The position numbers and the translations under genes are program-made. Below are positions 31,261 to 40,720 of a stretch of 64,000 bases of DNA, in pieces. How positions within the stretch are numbered: position 1 is the first letter of the stretch; every line of letters starts with the position of its first letter. The DNA is from Paenibacillus sp. FSL A5-0031 (GTDB taxonomy: Bacteria; Bacillota; Bacilli; Paenibacillales; Paenibacillaceae), in assembly GCF_001956295.1 (NCBI RefSeq), contig NZ_MRTD01000020.1, forward strand, positions 62,001 through 126,000. The letters are read 5' to 3'. The notes under the pieces are model-generated. The model did not search any database, was not told the DNA's origin, and worked only from the letters and a program-made list of their open reading frames with translations.

Positions 31261-31396
31261 GCTAGTCACCTCGACTTAATTAAGCTAAAATAATGGTTGC
31301 ATATATACTGGTGTTCATTGTAACAACTTTAACAACGAAAATCAAGGCGGCTACGGAGCATCCCGCTCTGTCCCCTGCCCAAAAAGGAGATTTCCC

Positions 31397-32125
31397 ATGC
31401 TGCTTGAAATCATTGCTACGACTGCAGATGAAGCGGTTACAGCTGTAGTGCACGGTGCGGACCGTGTAGAGCTTATATCCGCCTTTGAAGAAGGTGGACT
31501 AACTCCACAAGAGGACGTTACGGTTTCGGTGCTTGAGGCGTTAAAACGGCTCGAGCAAGCTAATCACACACCTATAACTAAAGTATATCCCGTACATGCG
31601 ATGGTTAGGCCTCATAGCAAGTCCTTTGTTTACGATAAGGCAGATCTTAGTGAAATGACTGCTCAAATGATCAGAATGCGTACATTAGGCGTTCATGCGT
31701 TCGTCTTAGGCACGCTTCAGCTTGATGGGACTATTAATACAGATGCTTTAGAAAGTTTATTGGAAGCTGCCGGCGATCGTCCTGTTACCTTCCACCGAGC
31801 ATTTGATGAGGTACCTGACCAAGAAGAGGCGTTAACCACACTCTTAAAATACCCTCAAATCAAATGGATACTTACCTCAGGCGGTAAACCGAGCGTTCTT
31901 GAAGCAACAGATCAAATTAATAGGTTGGTTAAACAAAGTATTGGACATACTGTTACCATACTCCCAGGAAGCGGTCTATCGGTTCCTTCATTGCCTGCCT
32001 TCATAAAAACTACCGGAGCACAAGCCGTTCATCTCGGAACTGGTGTTAGAACCGGTGGAACAGATTCTCCTATCGATGGAATGCTCGTTCGTCATGCCCG
32101 TCAATTACTTAACGAATTCCTATAA
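31397..32125 (+). CDS. cutC: CutC family protein
   Basis: 242 residues, TIM-barrel: LLEIIATTADEAVTAVVHGADRVELISAFEEGGLTPQ at the start, VYPVHAMVRPHSKSFVYD, FVLGTLQLDGTINTDALESLLEAAGDRPVTFHRAFDEVPD and ILTSGGKPSVLEA. Known as a copper-homeostasis family; the direct role in bacteria is debated. Plus strand, between the smpB and csp genes that face the other way; AAAAAGGAG precedes the ATG. Confidence 0.9.
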   Translation: MLLEIIATTADEAVTAVVHGADRVELISAFEEGGLTPQEDVTVSVLEALKRLEQANHTPITKVYPVHAMVRPHSKSFVYDKADLSEMTAQMIRMRTLGVHAFVLGTLQLDGTINTDALESLLEAAGDRPVTFHRAFDEVPDQEEALTTLLKYPQIKWILTSGGKPSVLEATDQINRLVKQSIGHTVTILPGSGLSVPSLPAFIKTTGAQAVHLGTGVRTGGTDSPIDGMLVRHARQLLNEFL

Positions 32126-32154
32126 AGAAACAAAACAGAAGCTCCTTTTATGCA

Positions 32155-32196
32155 CAAAAAAACCGCCCTCAACCTAAAAGGTCAAAGGCGGTTTTA
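32155..32196. terminator. Bidirectional terminator between cutC and csp
   Basis: AAAACCGCC/GGCGGTTTT stem with A-run and T-run on opposite sides. Confidence 0.85.
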
Positions 32197-32213
32197 TCAA
32201 CGTTCGTAAGCTA

Positions 32214-32414
32214 CTACAGCTTTACAACGTTTTCTGCTTGTGGTCCACGGTTGCCTTGAACAACGTTAAATTCTACGCGTTGTCCTTCTTCAAGAGTTTT
32301 GAAGCCTTCGCCAGTGATTGCGGAGAAATGTACGAATACATCGTTGCCGCCTTCAACTTCGATAAAGCCGAAACCTTTTTCTGCGTTAAACCATTTAACT
32401 GTACCTTGTTGCAT
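32214..32414 (-). CDS. Cold-shock protein (CspB/CspD type)
   Basis: 66 residues, an OB-fold RNA/DNA chaperone. RNP1 is KGFGFIEV and RNP2 is VFVHFSAI; typical MQQGTVKWFNAEKG start. GGAGG lies 9 nt before the ATG. The message has a leader of about 135 nt containing a long stem-loop (32473-32531), as expected for temperature-responsive control. Confidence 0.95.
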   Translation of the reverse strand: MQQGTVKWFNAEKGFGFIEVEGGNDVFVHFSAITGEGFKTLEEGQRVEFNVVQGNRGPQAENVVKL

Positions 32415-32472
32415 GTGTAAAAACCTCCAAAAAAATAATATTAATATGCGCCTGGTTTGTCTTTAAACAAAA

Positions 32473-32531
32473 AATTCACACATTGGAAAGGGTTTCATGA
32501 CTATAATGATACCCTTTTCAATATGTGAATT
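32473..32531 (-). promoter_or_regulatory. Long stem-loop in the csp 5' leader
   Basis: Two 21-nt arms (32473-32493 and 32511-32531) pair with one G-U and one mismatch in the minus-strand RNA, with a 17-nt loop. It lies between the promoter and the RBS and has no T-run, so it is not a terminator. Candidate RNA thermosensor or stabiliser. Confidence 0.65.
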
Positions 32532-32556
32532 CAGGTTCATATTATCGATTGATTTG

Positions 32557-32585
32557 AGTGTACTATACCCAGAATTAAAATGCAA
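32557..32585 (-). promoter_or_regulatory. csp promoter
   Basis: Minus strand TTGCAT and TACACT separated by 17 nt; predicted start near 32550. Confidence 0.6.
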
Positions 32586-32624
32586 GTGACGAGCTTAAAT
32601 ATATTTTCCCAAATTGCCCAGATC

Positions 32625-32664
32625 GCGGCGACTTCCAATTATGCCATAGAACGGAAGTCGCCGC
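32625..32664 (-). terminator. Hairpin after rnr
   Basis: GCGGCGACTTCC/GGAAGTCGCCGC, a perfect 12-bp inverted repeat a few bases past the rnr stop. T-run is weak, so it may protect the 3' end or terminate inefficiently. Confidence 0.5.
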
Positions 32665-32670
32665 CCTTAT

Positions 32671-35670
32671 TTATTTGCGATTTTTCCGGACAAAAGCAGC
32701 TGTGGCGTTGCCGCCGCCTCCGCTTTTTTTCTTCCGCTTGCTCTTCACCGCATCGCCGCCGCTGCCTTCCACGCTCGGTAATTCCGCGCCTCGCTCACTA
32801 CCGACCACGCCGCCCTGCGGCGTATGCCGCCGCTTCGCGCCGCCGCCACTTCCATCGCTCCGCCGCTGCCCGGCTCCACGACCATTTCCGCCTGGCCCGC
32901 CGCTATTGCGGATGGGCAGGCCCCACATATCCGTACGCGCATTGTTCCCGCGCGATGAATCTCTACCGTTGCCCGGCGACAAATCCGCCTCTTGCCCCGG
33001 CCCACGCTCCGCCGGATTTCCACCGTCGTTCACGCCAGCTCCGGCTGCGCCTTCGACGCCACGTCCGCGCCGCTTGCCGCCGCGCCCGCTATCAGGTGCA
33101 TCGATGCGCCATGGATTGGCCTGCTCGACAATACCAACTACGCTGCGGTCGACGCCGCCGCCAAATCCGCCGCGTCCGCCTTTGCCTCCGCGACCTTTGC
33201 CGCGGCCGCCCTCGGCTGCACCGCCTTGACCTTTACCTCCCGCGTTTGCACCGCGATCCGTTTTACCACGATAACCTTCGGCTGCACCGCCTTGGCCTTT
33301 GCCAGCCGCGCTTGCTCCGCGCTCGTTTTTGCCACGGTAAACTTCGCTTGCGCCACCTTGGCCTTTGCCAGCACCGCCTTGACCTTTGCCGCCCGCACTT
33401 CCTGTGCGCTCGCCTCTGCCGCCGCGATTGCGATCACCGAAACCACCGCGTTTTTTGCCGCCGCGTTCGCCGCCGCCAAAACCGCTGCTTGGTATGCCTT
33501 TATAGCCGCTGCGCGGCTTCATATCTACGAGCTCGAAATCAATCGTGTGCTCCGTCATACTTACCCGAGTAACGCGAATTTTAACTTCATCGCCAATTCG
33601 GTACACCTTGGACGTACGCTCGCCGACCAATATCATATGCTGCTCATGGAAGTTATAGTAATCATCAGACATATCGCTCAAACGAATTAGTCCTTCGACC
33701 GAATTGTCCAATTCGATAAACATGCCGAAGCTCGTTACGCTGCTAATAATGCCTTCGAACTCTTCGCCCACTTTATCGAGCATGAATTCACATTTTTTCA
33801 ACTGCTCTGTGTCACGCTCTGCATCAACCGCTACACGCTCACGTTCCGAGGAATGCTGCGCAATTTCCGGCATCCTTGCCGTTAGCGACTCATGTCTTGC
33901 TTCCGTCAATTGGCCTTTGCCATCAAGCACCTCGCGAATGATACGGTGAATGACCAAGTCAGGATATCGGCGAATTGGGGATGTAAAGTGTGAATAAAAC
34001 TCAGCTGCAAGGCCAAAATGCCCCAAGCTCTCCGCATCGTATTTCGCCTGCTTCATCGAACGAAGCATCACCGTGGAAATAACGGTCGCTTCCTTCGTGC
34101 CGCGAATGTCCTCAAGCAGCGTCTGCAATGCTTTTGGATGAATGGAATTGCCTTTGCCTTTCACGACATAACCGAAGTTTGCTGCAAACTGAACGAAGTT
34201 AAGCAATTTCTCTTGTGTCGGATCTTCATGGATCCGGTAAAGGAACGGAACGCGCAGCCAGTGAAAATGCTCAGCAACCGTTTCATTTGCCACGAGCATA
34301 AATTCCTCGATGATTTGCTCCGCTACCGAACGCTCGCGTTTCACAATATCAACCGCTTTGCCGTTCTCATCCACGATAACTTTAGACTCTTGGAAGTCGA
34401 AGTCAATCGCACCGCGCTTCATTCGTTTTGAACGAAGACGCATCGCTAGATCCTCCATCAAACCAAACATATCAAGCAAGCTGGCATAACGCTCTTTCAG
34501 CTCGGTTTGCGGCTCTTCTTCCGTTGCAGTCAATATTTTTTTCACATTCGTATAGGTCATACGCTCTTTCGTGCGAATCACACTCGTAAACACATCATGA
34601 CGTACACGCTTAAGCGTCGCCGCATCAAATTCCATTTCGCATGAAAGCGTCAGACGATCAACCTGTGGATTGAGCGAGCATATGCCATTCGACAAACGAT
34701 GCGGCAGCATTGGAATAACGCGATCCACCAAATATACGCTGCAGCCTCTAAGGTATGCTTCCTGATCGAGCTCTGAATTTTCTTTTACGTAGTAGCCGAC
34801 ATCGGCAATATGTACACCTAACAAATAATTGCCGTTCTCCAGACGCTTCACATGCACCGCGTCATCTAGATCTTTTGCGTCCTCGCCGTCGATTGTCACG
34901 ATGACCTCATCGCGCAGATCTCGTCTGCCTTGCTGAACAATCTCATCGTCCGTAATGGAATCAGGTGCCGCTTCAGCCTCTCTCATTACTTCATCAGGAA
35001 AGCCTTCTGGCAGCTGATGCTTGCGAATAATCGACAGGATGTCGACGCCGGGATCGTTTTTATGTCCCAAAATTTCGACAATTTCCCCTTCAGCTGCAGA
35101 ACGGCCTTCTGGATAGGAAACAATTTTAACGACGACCTTCTGTCCGGAGACAGCTCCTTGATAGCCGCCTTTTGGTATAAAGATATCCCGATTGATCCGT
35201 TTATCATCCGGCACGACAAAAGCATACACCTCGTGATCCTCGAACGTTCCTACAATTTGCGTAACGGCACGTTCTACAATACGGACGACTTCGCCCTCCA
35301 TCCGGCCCCCATGCTCACTTCTCGAAGTGACACGAACCAGAATGATGTCTCCGTTCATTGCGCTCTTCAAATCATTGGCGTGCAAATACACATCTCCATG
35401 ATCCTTCTCATCCGGGATTAGAAAACCGAAGCCCTTCGCATGCGATTGCAGCTTGCCGCGCAATAAGTTCATTCGTTCCGGCACGCCGTAATGATCATTT
35501 GGCGTACGAATGATTTTGCCTTCATCCTCTAATTTATTCAGCAGCTTAAGGAACTCCTTAAACTCCACTGCATCTACGATACCAAAATGTTTCTCAAGCT
35601 CTTGGTACGTCATCGGCTTATACGCCGTCTCTCTCATAAAATCAAGCAGTTCCTGCTCGTAATTAATCAT
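32671..35670 (-). CDS. rnr: Ribonuclease R with long RGG-like C-terminal tail
   Basis: 999 residues against about 780 in Bacillus subtilis. Order: N-terminal winged helix (1-65), cold-shock/OB domains (about 70-215), RNB catalytic domain with DGEDAKDLDDA (Asp261, 267, 269, 270), S1 domain (about 625-712), then from Met717 a 283-residue Gly/Arg/Lys-rich disordered tail with repeated KGQGGA and RGK units, ending in a KSKRKKKSGGGG stretch. RNase R degrades structured RNA 3' to 5' and takes part in trans-translation. The tail is GC-rich; such tails bind RNA and may drive clustering (inference). Neighbours secG, smpB and ssrA are conserved. Confidence 0.93.
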   Translation of the reverse strand: MINYEQELLDFMRETAYKPMTYQELEKHFGIVDAVEFKEFLKLLNKLEDEGKIIRTPNDHYGVPERMNLLRGKLQSHAKGFGFLIPDEKDHGDVYLHANDLKSAMNGDIILVRVTSRSEHGGRMEGEVVRIVERAVTQIVGTFEDHEVYAFVVPDDKRINRDIFIPKGGYQGAVSGQKVVVKIVSYPEGRSAAEGEIVEILGHKNDPGVDILSIIRKHQLPEGFPDEVMREAEAAPDSITDDEIVQQGRRDLRDEVIVTIDGEDAKDLDDAVHVKRLENGNYLLGVHIADVGYYVKENSELDQEAYLRGCSVYLVDRVIPMLPHRLSNGICSLNPQVDRLTLSCEMEFDAATLKRVRHDVFTSVIRTKERMTYTNVKKILTATEEEPQTELKERYASLLDMFGLMEDLAMRLRSKRMKRGAIDFDFQESKVIVDENGKAVDIVKRERSVAEQIIEEFMLVANETVAEHFHWLRVPFLYRIHEDPTQEKLLNFVQFAANFGYVVKGKGNSIHPKALQTLLEDIRGTKEATVISTVMLRSMKQAKYDAESLGHFGLAAEFYSHFTSPIRRYPDLVIHRIIREVLDGKGQLTEARHESLTARMPEIAQHSSERERVAVDAERDTEQLKKCEFMLDKVGEEFEGIISSVTSFGMFIELDNSVEGLIRLSDMSDDYYNFHEQHMILVGERTSKVYRIGDEVKIRVTRVSMTEHTIDFELVDMKPRSGYKGIPSSGFGGGERGGKKRGGFGDRNRGGRGERTGSAGGKGQGGAGKGQGGASEVYRGKNERGASAAGKGQGGAAEGYRGKTDRGANAGGKGQGGAAEGGRGKGRGGKGGRGGFGGGVDRSVVGIVEQANPWRIDAPDSGRGGKRRGRGVEGAAGAGVNDGGNPAERGPGQEADLSPGNGRDSSRGNNARTDMWGLPIRNSGGPGGNGRGAGQRRSDGSGGGAKRRHTPQGGVVGSERGAELPSVEGSGGDAVKSKRKKKSGGGGNATAAFVRKNRK

Positions 35671-35798
35671 TATTAGTTTTTCTCCTCATAAACCTGCCAT
35701 ATTGCTCTAGCGCCATTTGCAGCAGGTTGATAGATTATCATATAACTTGTAGTATACACGAAATGGAAGCCCCGCATCCGTGAATATGATGAAAATAC

Positions 35799-35826
35799 AA
35801 AAAAAGCGAGGAATATCCTCGCTTTC
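35799..35826 (-). terminator. Terminator of secG
   Basis: Minus strand AAAGCGAGGA/TCCTCGCTTT stem followed by TTTTTGT, upstream of rnr; rnr would then need its own promoter or readthrough. Confidence 0.8.
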
Positions 35827-35840
35827 TGCGTGTGTGTCCG

Positions 35841-36077
35841 TTATTGTTTTACGAAGTAAGATACAACAAGCGCCAATATGAAGAAACCAGCTGCTAGAGC
35901 AACTGTCAAACGTTGCAAGAACAAATCCAAACCGCGCGCTTTCTGTTTTCCGAAAAGGTGCTCAGCGCCACCCGTAATCGCTCCGGACAAGCCTGCACTC
36001 TTACCTTTTTGCAACAATACGACAGCAATAAGGCCGACAGAAAATATAACAAGCACGATTTTCAATATGATATCCAT
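35841..36077 (-). CDS. secG: Protein translocase subunit SecG
   Basis: 78 residues, two transmembrane helices (IILKIVLVIFSVGLIAVVLLQ and LTVALAAGFFILALVVSYFV) joined by the family loop QKGKSAGLSGAITGGAEHLFGKQKARGLD. Part of the SecYEG channel; assists SecA-driven export. GGAGGTGG precedes the ATG. Confidence 0.94.
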   Translation of the reverse strand: MDIILKIVLVIFSVGLIAVVLLQKGKSAGLSGAITGGAEHLFGKQKARGLDLFLQRLTVALAAGFFILALVVSYFVKQ

Positions 36078-36175
36078 TCATTCCACCTCCAGCATAGGAG
36101 CTCCGTAGAAACACATAAATCGAGTGTACCATAGATGGGCGTAAATTACAATAGGACAGGCCTTATTCTCGCTGT

Positions 36176-36943
36176 TCACGCAAAGCCATGCTCTTTTAAA
36201 TAGTTGAAATTATTTGCTGCGCTATCAAGAGAGCTTGAGCTGAATTGCTCCTGCTCCACGAACATATACTTAACGCCTGCAGGCTCAAGCTCTTTTAACA
36301 GCTCATCATAACCTACCTCGCCTTTGCCGATTTCAGCATCCTTTCGCCCTTTCAAAAAGTCTTTCAAATGTACGCAAGGAACGCGTCCCTTATATTTTTT
36401 CAAATAATCAGCCGGTTTATAACCCGCAATATAAATCCAGCCCAGATCAAACTCCATCTGCAAGAGCTCCTCTGGAACATCCGACAGAATATGATCGATA
36501 ATTGGCTTCTTCTCAACCAGCTTAAATTCAAAATCATGATTATGGTAGCCGTATTGCATTCCTGTTGCCTTCACCTGCTTTGCGCATTTTGTGAAAACAT
36601 CAACTAAATACTGCACATTATCCTTTGTCGGAAGTTCAGGAAGCGGCGACCAAGGCGTAATAATATAAGTGACATCAAGCTCCATGGCATATTCAATTTG
36701 CCCTTCAAAATCAGACTCCATTTGCTTGGTGTCGCTAAAATTCAAAGGTACATGAACAGAGGGGGCAATTAATCCGAGTTCATCCATTTTGCTTTTCAAC
36801 TCTTTGGCTGGCATTTTGAAATACCCTGTGAATTCTACCGCTTTATAGCCGATCTTGGCTACCTTCTCCAGCGTGGACAAAAAATCAATCTCCGTTTGAT
36901 CACGAAGAGAATACATTTGAATGCCTATAACAGGTTTCGCCAA
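36176..36943 (-). CDS. Sugar phosphate isomerase/epimerase family protein
   Basis: 255 residues, xylose-isomerase-like TIM barrel: GIQMYSLRDQTEIDFLSTLEKVAKIGYKAVEFTGYF at the start, MQYGYHNHDFEF (metal His), MEFDLGWIYIAG and VPCVHLKDFLKG (Asp/His). Members isomerise or epimerise keto-sugars or inositols, using a divalent metal; the exact substrate is unknown. Positioned between eno and secG on the same strand; the eno terminator separates it from the glycolytic operon. Confidence 0.85.
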   Translation of the reverse strand: MAKPVIGIQMYSLRDQTEIDFLSTLEKVAKIGYKAVEFTGYFKMPAKELKSKMDELGLIAPSVHVPLNFSDTKQMESDFEGQIEYAMELDVTYIITPWSPLPELPTKDNVQYLVDVFTKCAKQVKATGMQYGYHNHDFEFKLVEKKPIIDHILSDVPEELLQMEFDLGWIYIAGYKPADYLKKYKGRVPCVHLKDFLKGRKDAEIGKGEVGYDELLKELEPAGVKYMFVEQEQFSSSSLDSAANNFNYLKEHGFA

Positions 36944-37000
36944 TCAAACACACCGCCTAATCGTTGATGCTTTACCCTCTTATTATGTCCTGTACGAGCG

Positions 37001-37041
37001 AAAAAAAAAGAAGGGTATGCCTGATGAGGCATACCCTTCTA
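37001..37041. terminator. Terminator after eno
   Basis: AGAAGGGTATGCC/GGCATACCCTTCT stem; T-run of nine on the minus strand. Confidence 0.9.
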
Positions 37042-37061
37042 TATAAGCCGCTAAATGCGTC

Positions 37062-38354
37062 TTATTTTACGTGTTTCAAGTTGTAGAAAGCTGATTTGCC
37101 AGCGTATTGAGCTGTCGAACCAAGTTGGTCCTCAATGCGAAGCAATTGGTTGTATTTCGCAACGCGGTCCGTACGGGAAGGAGCGCCTGTTTTGATTTGG
37201 CCAGCGTTTGTAGCTACAGCGATGTCAGCGATTGTGCTGTCTTCGCTCTCGCCTGAACGGTGAGAGATAACTGCTGTGTAACCAGCGCGTTTAGCCATTT
37301 CGATTGCATCAAAAGTTTCAGTAAGCGTACCGATTTGGTTAACTTTTACAAGGATAGAGTTACCTACGCCTTTGTCGATACCATCGGATAGACGCTCAGT
37401 GTTCGTAACGAACAGATCGTCACCAACGAGTTGAACTTTTTTGCCAAGCTTCTCAGTAAGCAATTTCCAACCATCCCAATCGTCTTCAGAACAGCCGTCT
37501 TCGATTGTAAGGATTGGGTATTTGTCAGCCCATGAAGCAAGTAGGTCAACGAACTCAGCAGGTGTAAACGATTTGCCTTCGCCTGCAAGCACGTATTTGC
37601 CGTCTTTGAAGAACTCAGTGGAAGCAACGTCCATACCTAGGAATACGTCAACGCCTGGCTTGTAGCCTGCGCGCTCGATAGCCGAGATAATTGTAGTAAT
37701 TGCTTCTTCGTTTGAACCAAGGTTAGGAGCAAAGCCGCCTTCGTCGCCAACAGCTGTGTTAAGGCCTTTATCATGCAATACTGCTTTTAGGTTGTGGAAA
37801 ATTTCAGCGCCGATACGAAGCGCTTCTTTGAAGCTTTCAGCACCAACAGGAAGAACCATAAATTCTTGAACGTCGATGTTGTTGTCAGCGTGCTCGCCGC
37901 CGTTGATGATGTTCATCATCGGAACTGGAAGCGTCTTAGCGTTGAATCCGCCAAGGTAAGTGTAAAGAGGTACATCAAGAGCGTCAGCAGCTGCGCGAGC
38001 TACTGCCATCGATACAGCTAGAATCGCGTTAGCGCCTAGCTTAGCTTTGTTTGGCGTACCATCAAGCTCGATCATTTTGCGGTCGATAGCTACTTGATCA
38101 AGAGCGTCAAGGCCAATGATTTCAGGAGCGATTTCAGTGTTAACATTTTCAACAGCTTTCAAAACGCCTTTACCAAGGTAACGGGATTTGTCGCCGTCAC
38201 GAAGCTCAACAGCTTCGTATGCGCCAGTAGAAGCGCCGGATGGAACGATTGCACGGCCTTTGCCGCCAGACTCAAGGGAAACCTCTACTTCTACAGTTGG
38301 ATTCCCGCGGGAATCAAGCACTTCGCGTGCGTATACATCAACGATAATTGACAT
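37062..38354 (-). CDS. eno: Enolase
   Basis: 430 residues. 2-phosphoglycerate dehydratase, with SIIVDVYAREVLDSRGNPTVEV, GGEHADNNIDVQEFM, DEGGFAPNL, catalytic KVNQIGT and signature SHRSGESEDSTIAD, all intact. ATG at 38354 is the true start (AAGGAG 11 nt upstream); the frame extends to a GTG at 38366. Last gene of the cggR-gap-pgk-tpiA-gpmI-eno operon; cytoplasmic. Confidence 0.97.
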   Translation of the reverse strand: MSIIVDVYAREVLDSRGNPTVEVEVSLESGGKGRAIVPSGASTGAYEAVELRDGDKSRYLGKGVLKAVENVNTEIAPEIIGLDALDQVAIDRKMIELDGTPNKAKLGANAILAVSMAVARAAADALDVPLYTYLGGFNAKTLPVPMMNIINGGEHADNNIDVQEFMVLPVGAESFKEALRIGAEIFHNLKAVLHDKGLNTAVGDEGGFAPNLGSNEEAITTIISAIERAGYKPGVDVFLGMDVASTEFFKDGKYVLAGEGKSFTPAEFVDLLASWADKYPILTIEDGCSEDDWDGWKLLTEKLGKKVQLVGDDLFVTNTERLSDGIDKGVGNSILVKVNQIGTLTETFDAIEMAKRAGYTAVISHRSGESEDSTIADIAVATNAGQIKTGAPSRTDRVAKYNQLLRIEDQLGSTAQYAGKSAFYNLKHVK

Positions 38355-38379
38355 GAGAGAAAACACTCCTTTTAAAGTT

Positions 38380-39921
38380 TTATTTTTTGTTGATTAATGT
38401 AATGCCTGTCATTTCAGCTGGTTTTGCAAGCTCAAGCAGATCAAGAACTGTTGGTGCGATATCTGCAAGAATACCGCCGTCGCGAAGAGTCTCGCCTGCT
38501 TTCGTTACGATAAGCGGAACCGGGTTCGTTGTATGTGCCGTAAACGGACGGCCATTCTCGTCGAACACCATGTCAGCATTACCATGGTCAGCCGTGATGA
38601 TGCAGACGCCGCCTTTGGCTAGTACTGCTTCCACTACTTTGCCAAGGCACTCATCCGTCGCTTCAACCGCTTTGATCGTAGGCTCCAGCATGCCGGAGTG
38701 CCCTACCATATCAGGGTTGGCGAAATTCAGAATGATTGCGTCATGCTTGTCAGATTCAATCTCGCGTACCGTGGACTCAGCTAGCTCATATGCGCTCATT
38801 TCCGGCTTGAGATCGTACGTTGCGACCTTAGGGGAGTTAATAAGCACACGAGTTTCGCCAGGAAGCTCATGATCGCGTCCGCCGCTGAAGAAAAATGTAA
38901 CGTGCGGATATTTTTCTGTTTCTGCAGTACGTAATTGAGTCTTGTTGTTTTGCACGAGCACTTCGCCAAGCGTATTATCAAGGTTCTTTGGTGAATACGC
39001 AACGAATCCGCCAACGGTTTCACTGAATAGCGTCAAGCAGACGAAATACAGATTAACAGGGCGCTTCTCGCCACGGTCAAAGCCGCGGAAGTCCTCGTTC
39101 GTGAATACTTGCGACAATTGAATCGCACGGTCAGGACGGAAGTTGAAGAAAATCACTGCGTCCTCGGATTCAACAAGGCCAACTGGCTTGTTTTCACCGT
39201 CTACTATAACCGTTGGCATAACGAATTCATCATAAACCGATTTCTCGTAGGATTCAACTACCGCTTGAATCGGATCGAAATATTGAGGGCCCTCGCCATA
39301 TACCATAGCGCGGTAGGATTTCTCCGTACGCTCCCAACGCTTGTCGCGGTCCATTGCATAGTAACGGCCTTGAACCGTCGCAATGCGGCCTACGCCAACC
39401 TCTTCGATTTTGGCTTGAAGACGCTCTAGATAGCCCTTTGCACTGTCCGGGGACACGTCGCGGCCATCAAGGAAAGCATGAATGTACACTTCTTCAAGCT
39501 CTTCCTTCTTCGCTAGATCGAGCAATGCGAACAAATGCTCAATGTGGCTATGAACGCCTCCATCCGACAGCAAGCCGTATAGATGAAGCTTTTTGCTATT
39601 TGTTTTTACATGGCGAACAGCACCAAGGATCGTCTCATTGTCGTAAAATTCACCATCGCGGATCGATTTACTAATACGAGTCAAATCCTGATAAACGATG
39701 CGGCCTGCGCCGATGTTCAAGTGGCCAACCTCAGAGTTGCCCATTTGACCTTCAGGAAGTCCAACCGCTTCGCCGCATGCTGTCAATGTCGTATGCGGAT
39801 AAGTTGACCAATAACGGTCATAGTTTGGTTTGTTTGCTTGTGCAACCGCGTTGCCCGTTACATCATCGCGCAAACCGAAGCCGTCGAGAATAATAAGCGC
39901 TACAGGTTTCGGAGCAGCCAT
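38380..39921 (-). CDS. gpmI: 2,3-bisphosphoglycerate-independent phosphoglycerate mutase
   Basis: 513 residues. Alkaline-phosphatase-fold enzyme interconverting 3- and 2-phosphoglycerate with Mn2+: ALIILDGFGLRDD, catalytic Ser in GQMGNSEVGHLNIGAGR, HAFLDGRDVSPDSA, FNFRPDRA, and ITADHGNADMV. GAGGGGG upstream sets the start at 39921, one base after the tpiA stop; the open frame reading to 39996 is not the start. Confidence 0.96.
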   Translation of the reverse strand: MAAPKPVALIILDGFGLRDDVTGNAVAQANKPNYDRYWSTYPHTTLTACGEAVGLPEGQMGNSEVGHLNIGAGRIVYQDLTRISKSIRDGEFYDNETILGAVRHVKTNSKKLHLYGLLSDGGVHSHIEHLFALLDLAKKEELEEVYIHAFLDGRDVSPDSAKGYLERLQAKIEEVGVGRIATVQGRYYAMDRDKRWERTEKSYRAMVYGEGPQYFDPIQAVVESYEKSVYDEFVMPTVIVDGENKPVGLVESEDAVIFFNFRPDRAIQLSQVFTNEDFRGFDRGEKRPVNLYFVCLTLFSETVGGFVAYSPKNLDNTLGEVLVQNNKTQLRTAETEKYPHVTFFFSGGRDHELPGETRVLINSPKVATYDLKPEMSAYELAESTVREIESDKHDAIILNFANPDMVGHSGMLEPTIKAVEATDECLGKVVEAVLAKGGVCIITADHGNADMVFDENGRPFTAHTTNPVPLIVTKAGETLRDGGILADIAPTVLDLLELAKPAEMTGITLINKK

Positions 39922-39922
39922 A

Positions 39923-40681
39923 TTACTTGGCCCCCTCGACCAGTGCGATGTAGGATGCAGGCTCCAAGCTCGCGCCTCCAACAAGTGCACCGTCAATATC
40001 AGCTTGACCCATGTACTCCGCTACGTTATTAGGCTTCACGCTGCCGCCGTATTGAATGCGAACCGCATCAGCAGTCGCTTGATCGTAAAGACCAGCAACA
40101 ACGCTGCGGATATAACCGATAACATCTTGTGCATCCTCGGAAGTAGAAGATTTGCCTGTACCGATAGCCCAGATTGGCTCATAAGCGATAACAACTTCAG
40201 CCGCTTGTGCTGCAGATAGGCCAACAAAAGCCGCTTCTGTTTGCACTTTGCATACTTCTTTTGTTTGTCCAGCTTCGCGCTCTTCCAGCTTCTCGCCTAC
40301 ACAAACGATAGGAAGCAAGCCATTTTTGAAGGAAGCATGAACCTTCTTGTTTACGATCTCATCTGATTCCGCGAAATAAGCGCGGCGCTCGGAGTGACCG
40401 ATAATTACGTATTTCACACCAAGATCCTTCAGCATAACGCCGCTGATTTCACCTGTGAATGCACCGTTGTCTTCAAAATGTACGTTTTGTGCTCCAATAG
40501 CAATCGACGTACCTTTTGCAGCTTCAACAAGTGCCGGAAGTGTTGTGTATGGCGCGCAGATCACGCTCTCTACACCTGCAACTTCAGCTTTACCTTTAAT
40601 TTCGGAGAAAAATGTTACAGCCTCGGATACCGTTTTGAACATTTTCCAGTTACCTGCAATAATCGGTGTTCTGTTGCTCAT
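39923..40681 (-). CDS. tpiA: Triosephosphate isomerase
   Basis: 252 residues. NWKMFKT (Lys), GHSERRAYF (His) and AYEPIWAIGTGKSST (catalytic Glu) with phosphate-binding YGGSVKP are all present. Converts DHAP and glyceraldehyde-3-phosphate. GGAGG precedes the ATG; 40 bp after pgk and touching gpmI. Confidence 0.97.
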   Translation of the reverse strand: MSNRTPIIAGNWKMFKTVSEAVTFFSEIKGKAEVAGVESVICAPYTTLPALVEAAKGTSIAIGAQNVHFEDNGAFTGEISGVMLKDLGVKYVIIGHSERRAYFAESDEIVNKKVHASFKNGLLPIVCVGEKLEEREAGQTKEVCKVQTEAAFVGLSAAQAAEVVIAYEPIWAIGTGKSSTSEDAQDVIGYIRSVVAGLYDQATADAVRIQYGGSVKPNNVAEYMGQADIDGALVGGASLEPASYIALVEGAK

Positions 40682-40720
40682 GCGTAATCCTCCTCAAATC
40701 TATATAGTTGGGTAAATGTA

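Noticed and set aside
32580..33572. 330-aa plus-strand open frame (Arg/Ala/His-rich)
   Set aside because: Antisense image of the GC-rich RNase R tail; no RBS, composition unlike a protein.
32675..33690. Other long plus-strand frames (184 and 232 aa)
   Set aside because: Same GC-rich tail read in other frames; rnr frame is supported by domains.
34930..35421. 163-aa plus-strand frame
   Set aside because: Antisense to the rnr cold-shock and RNB domains.
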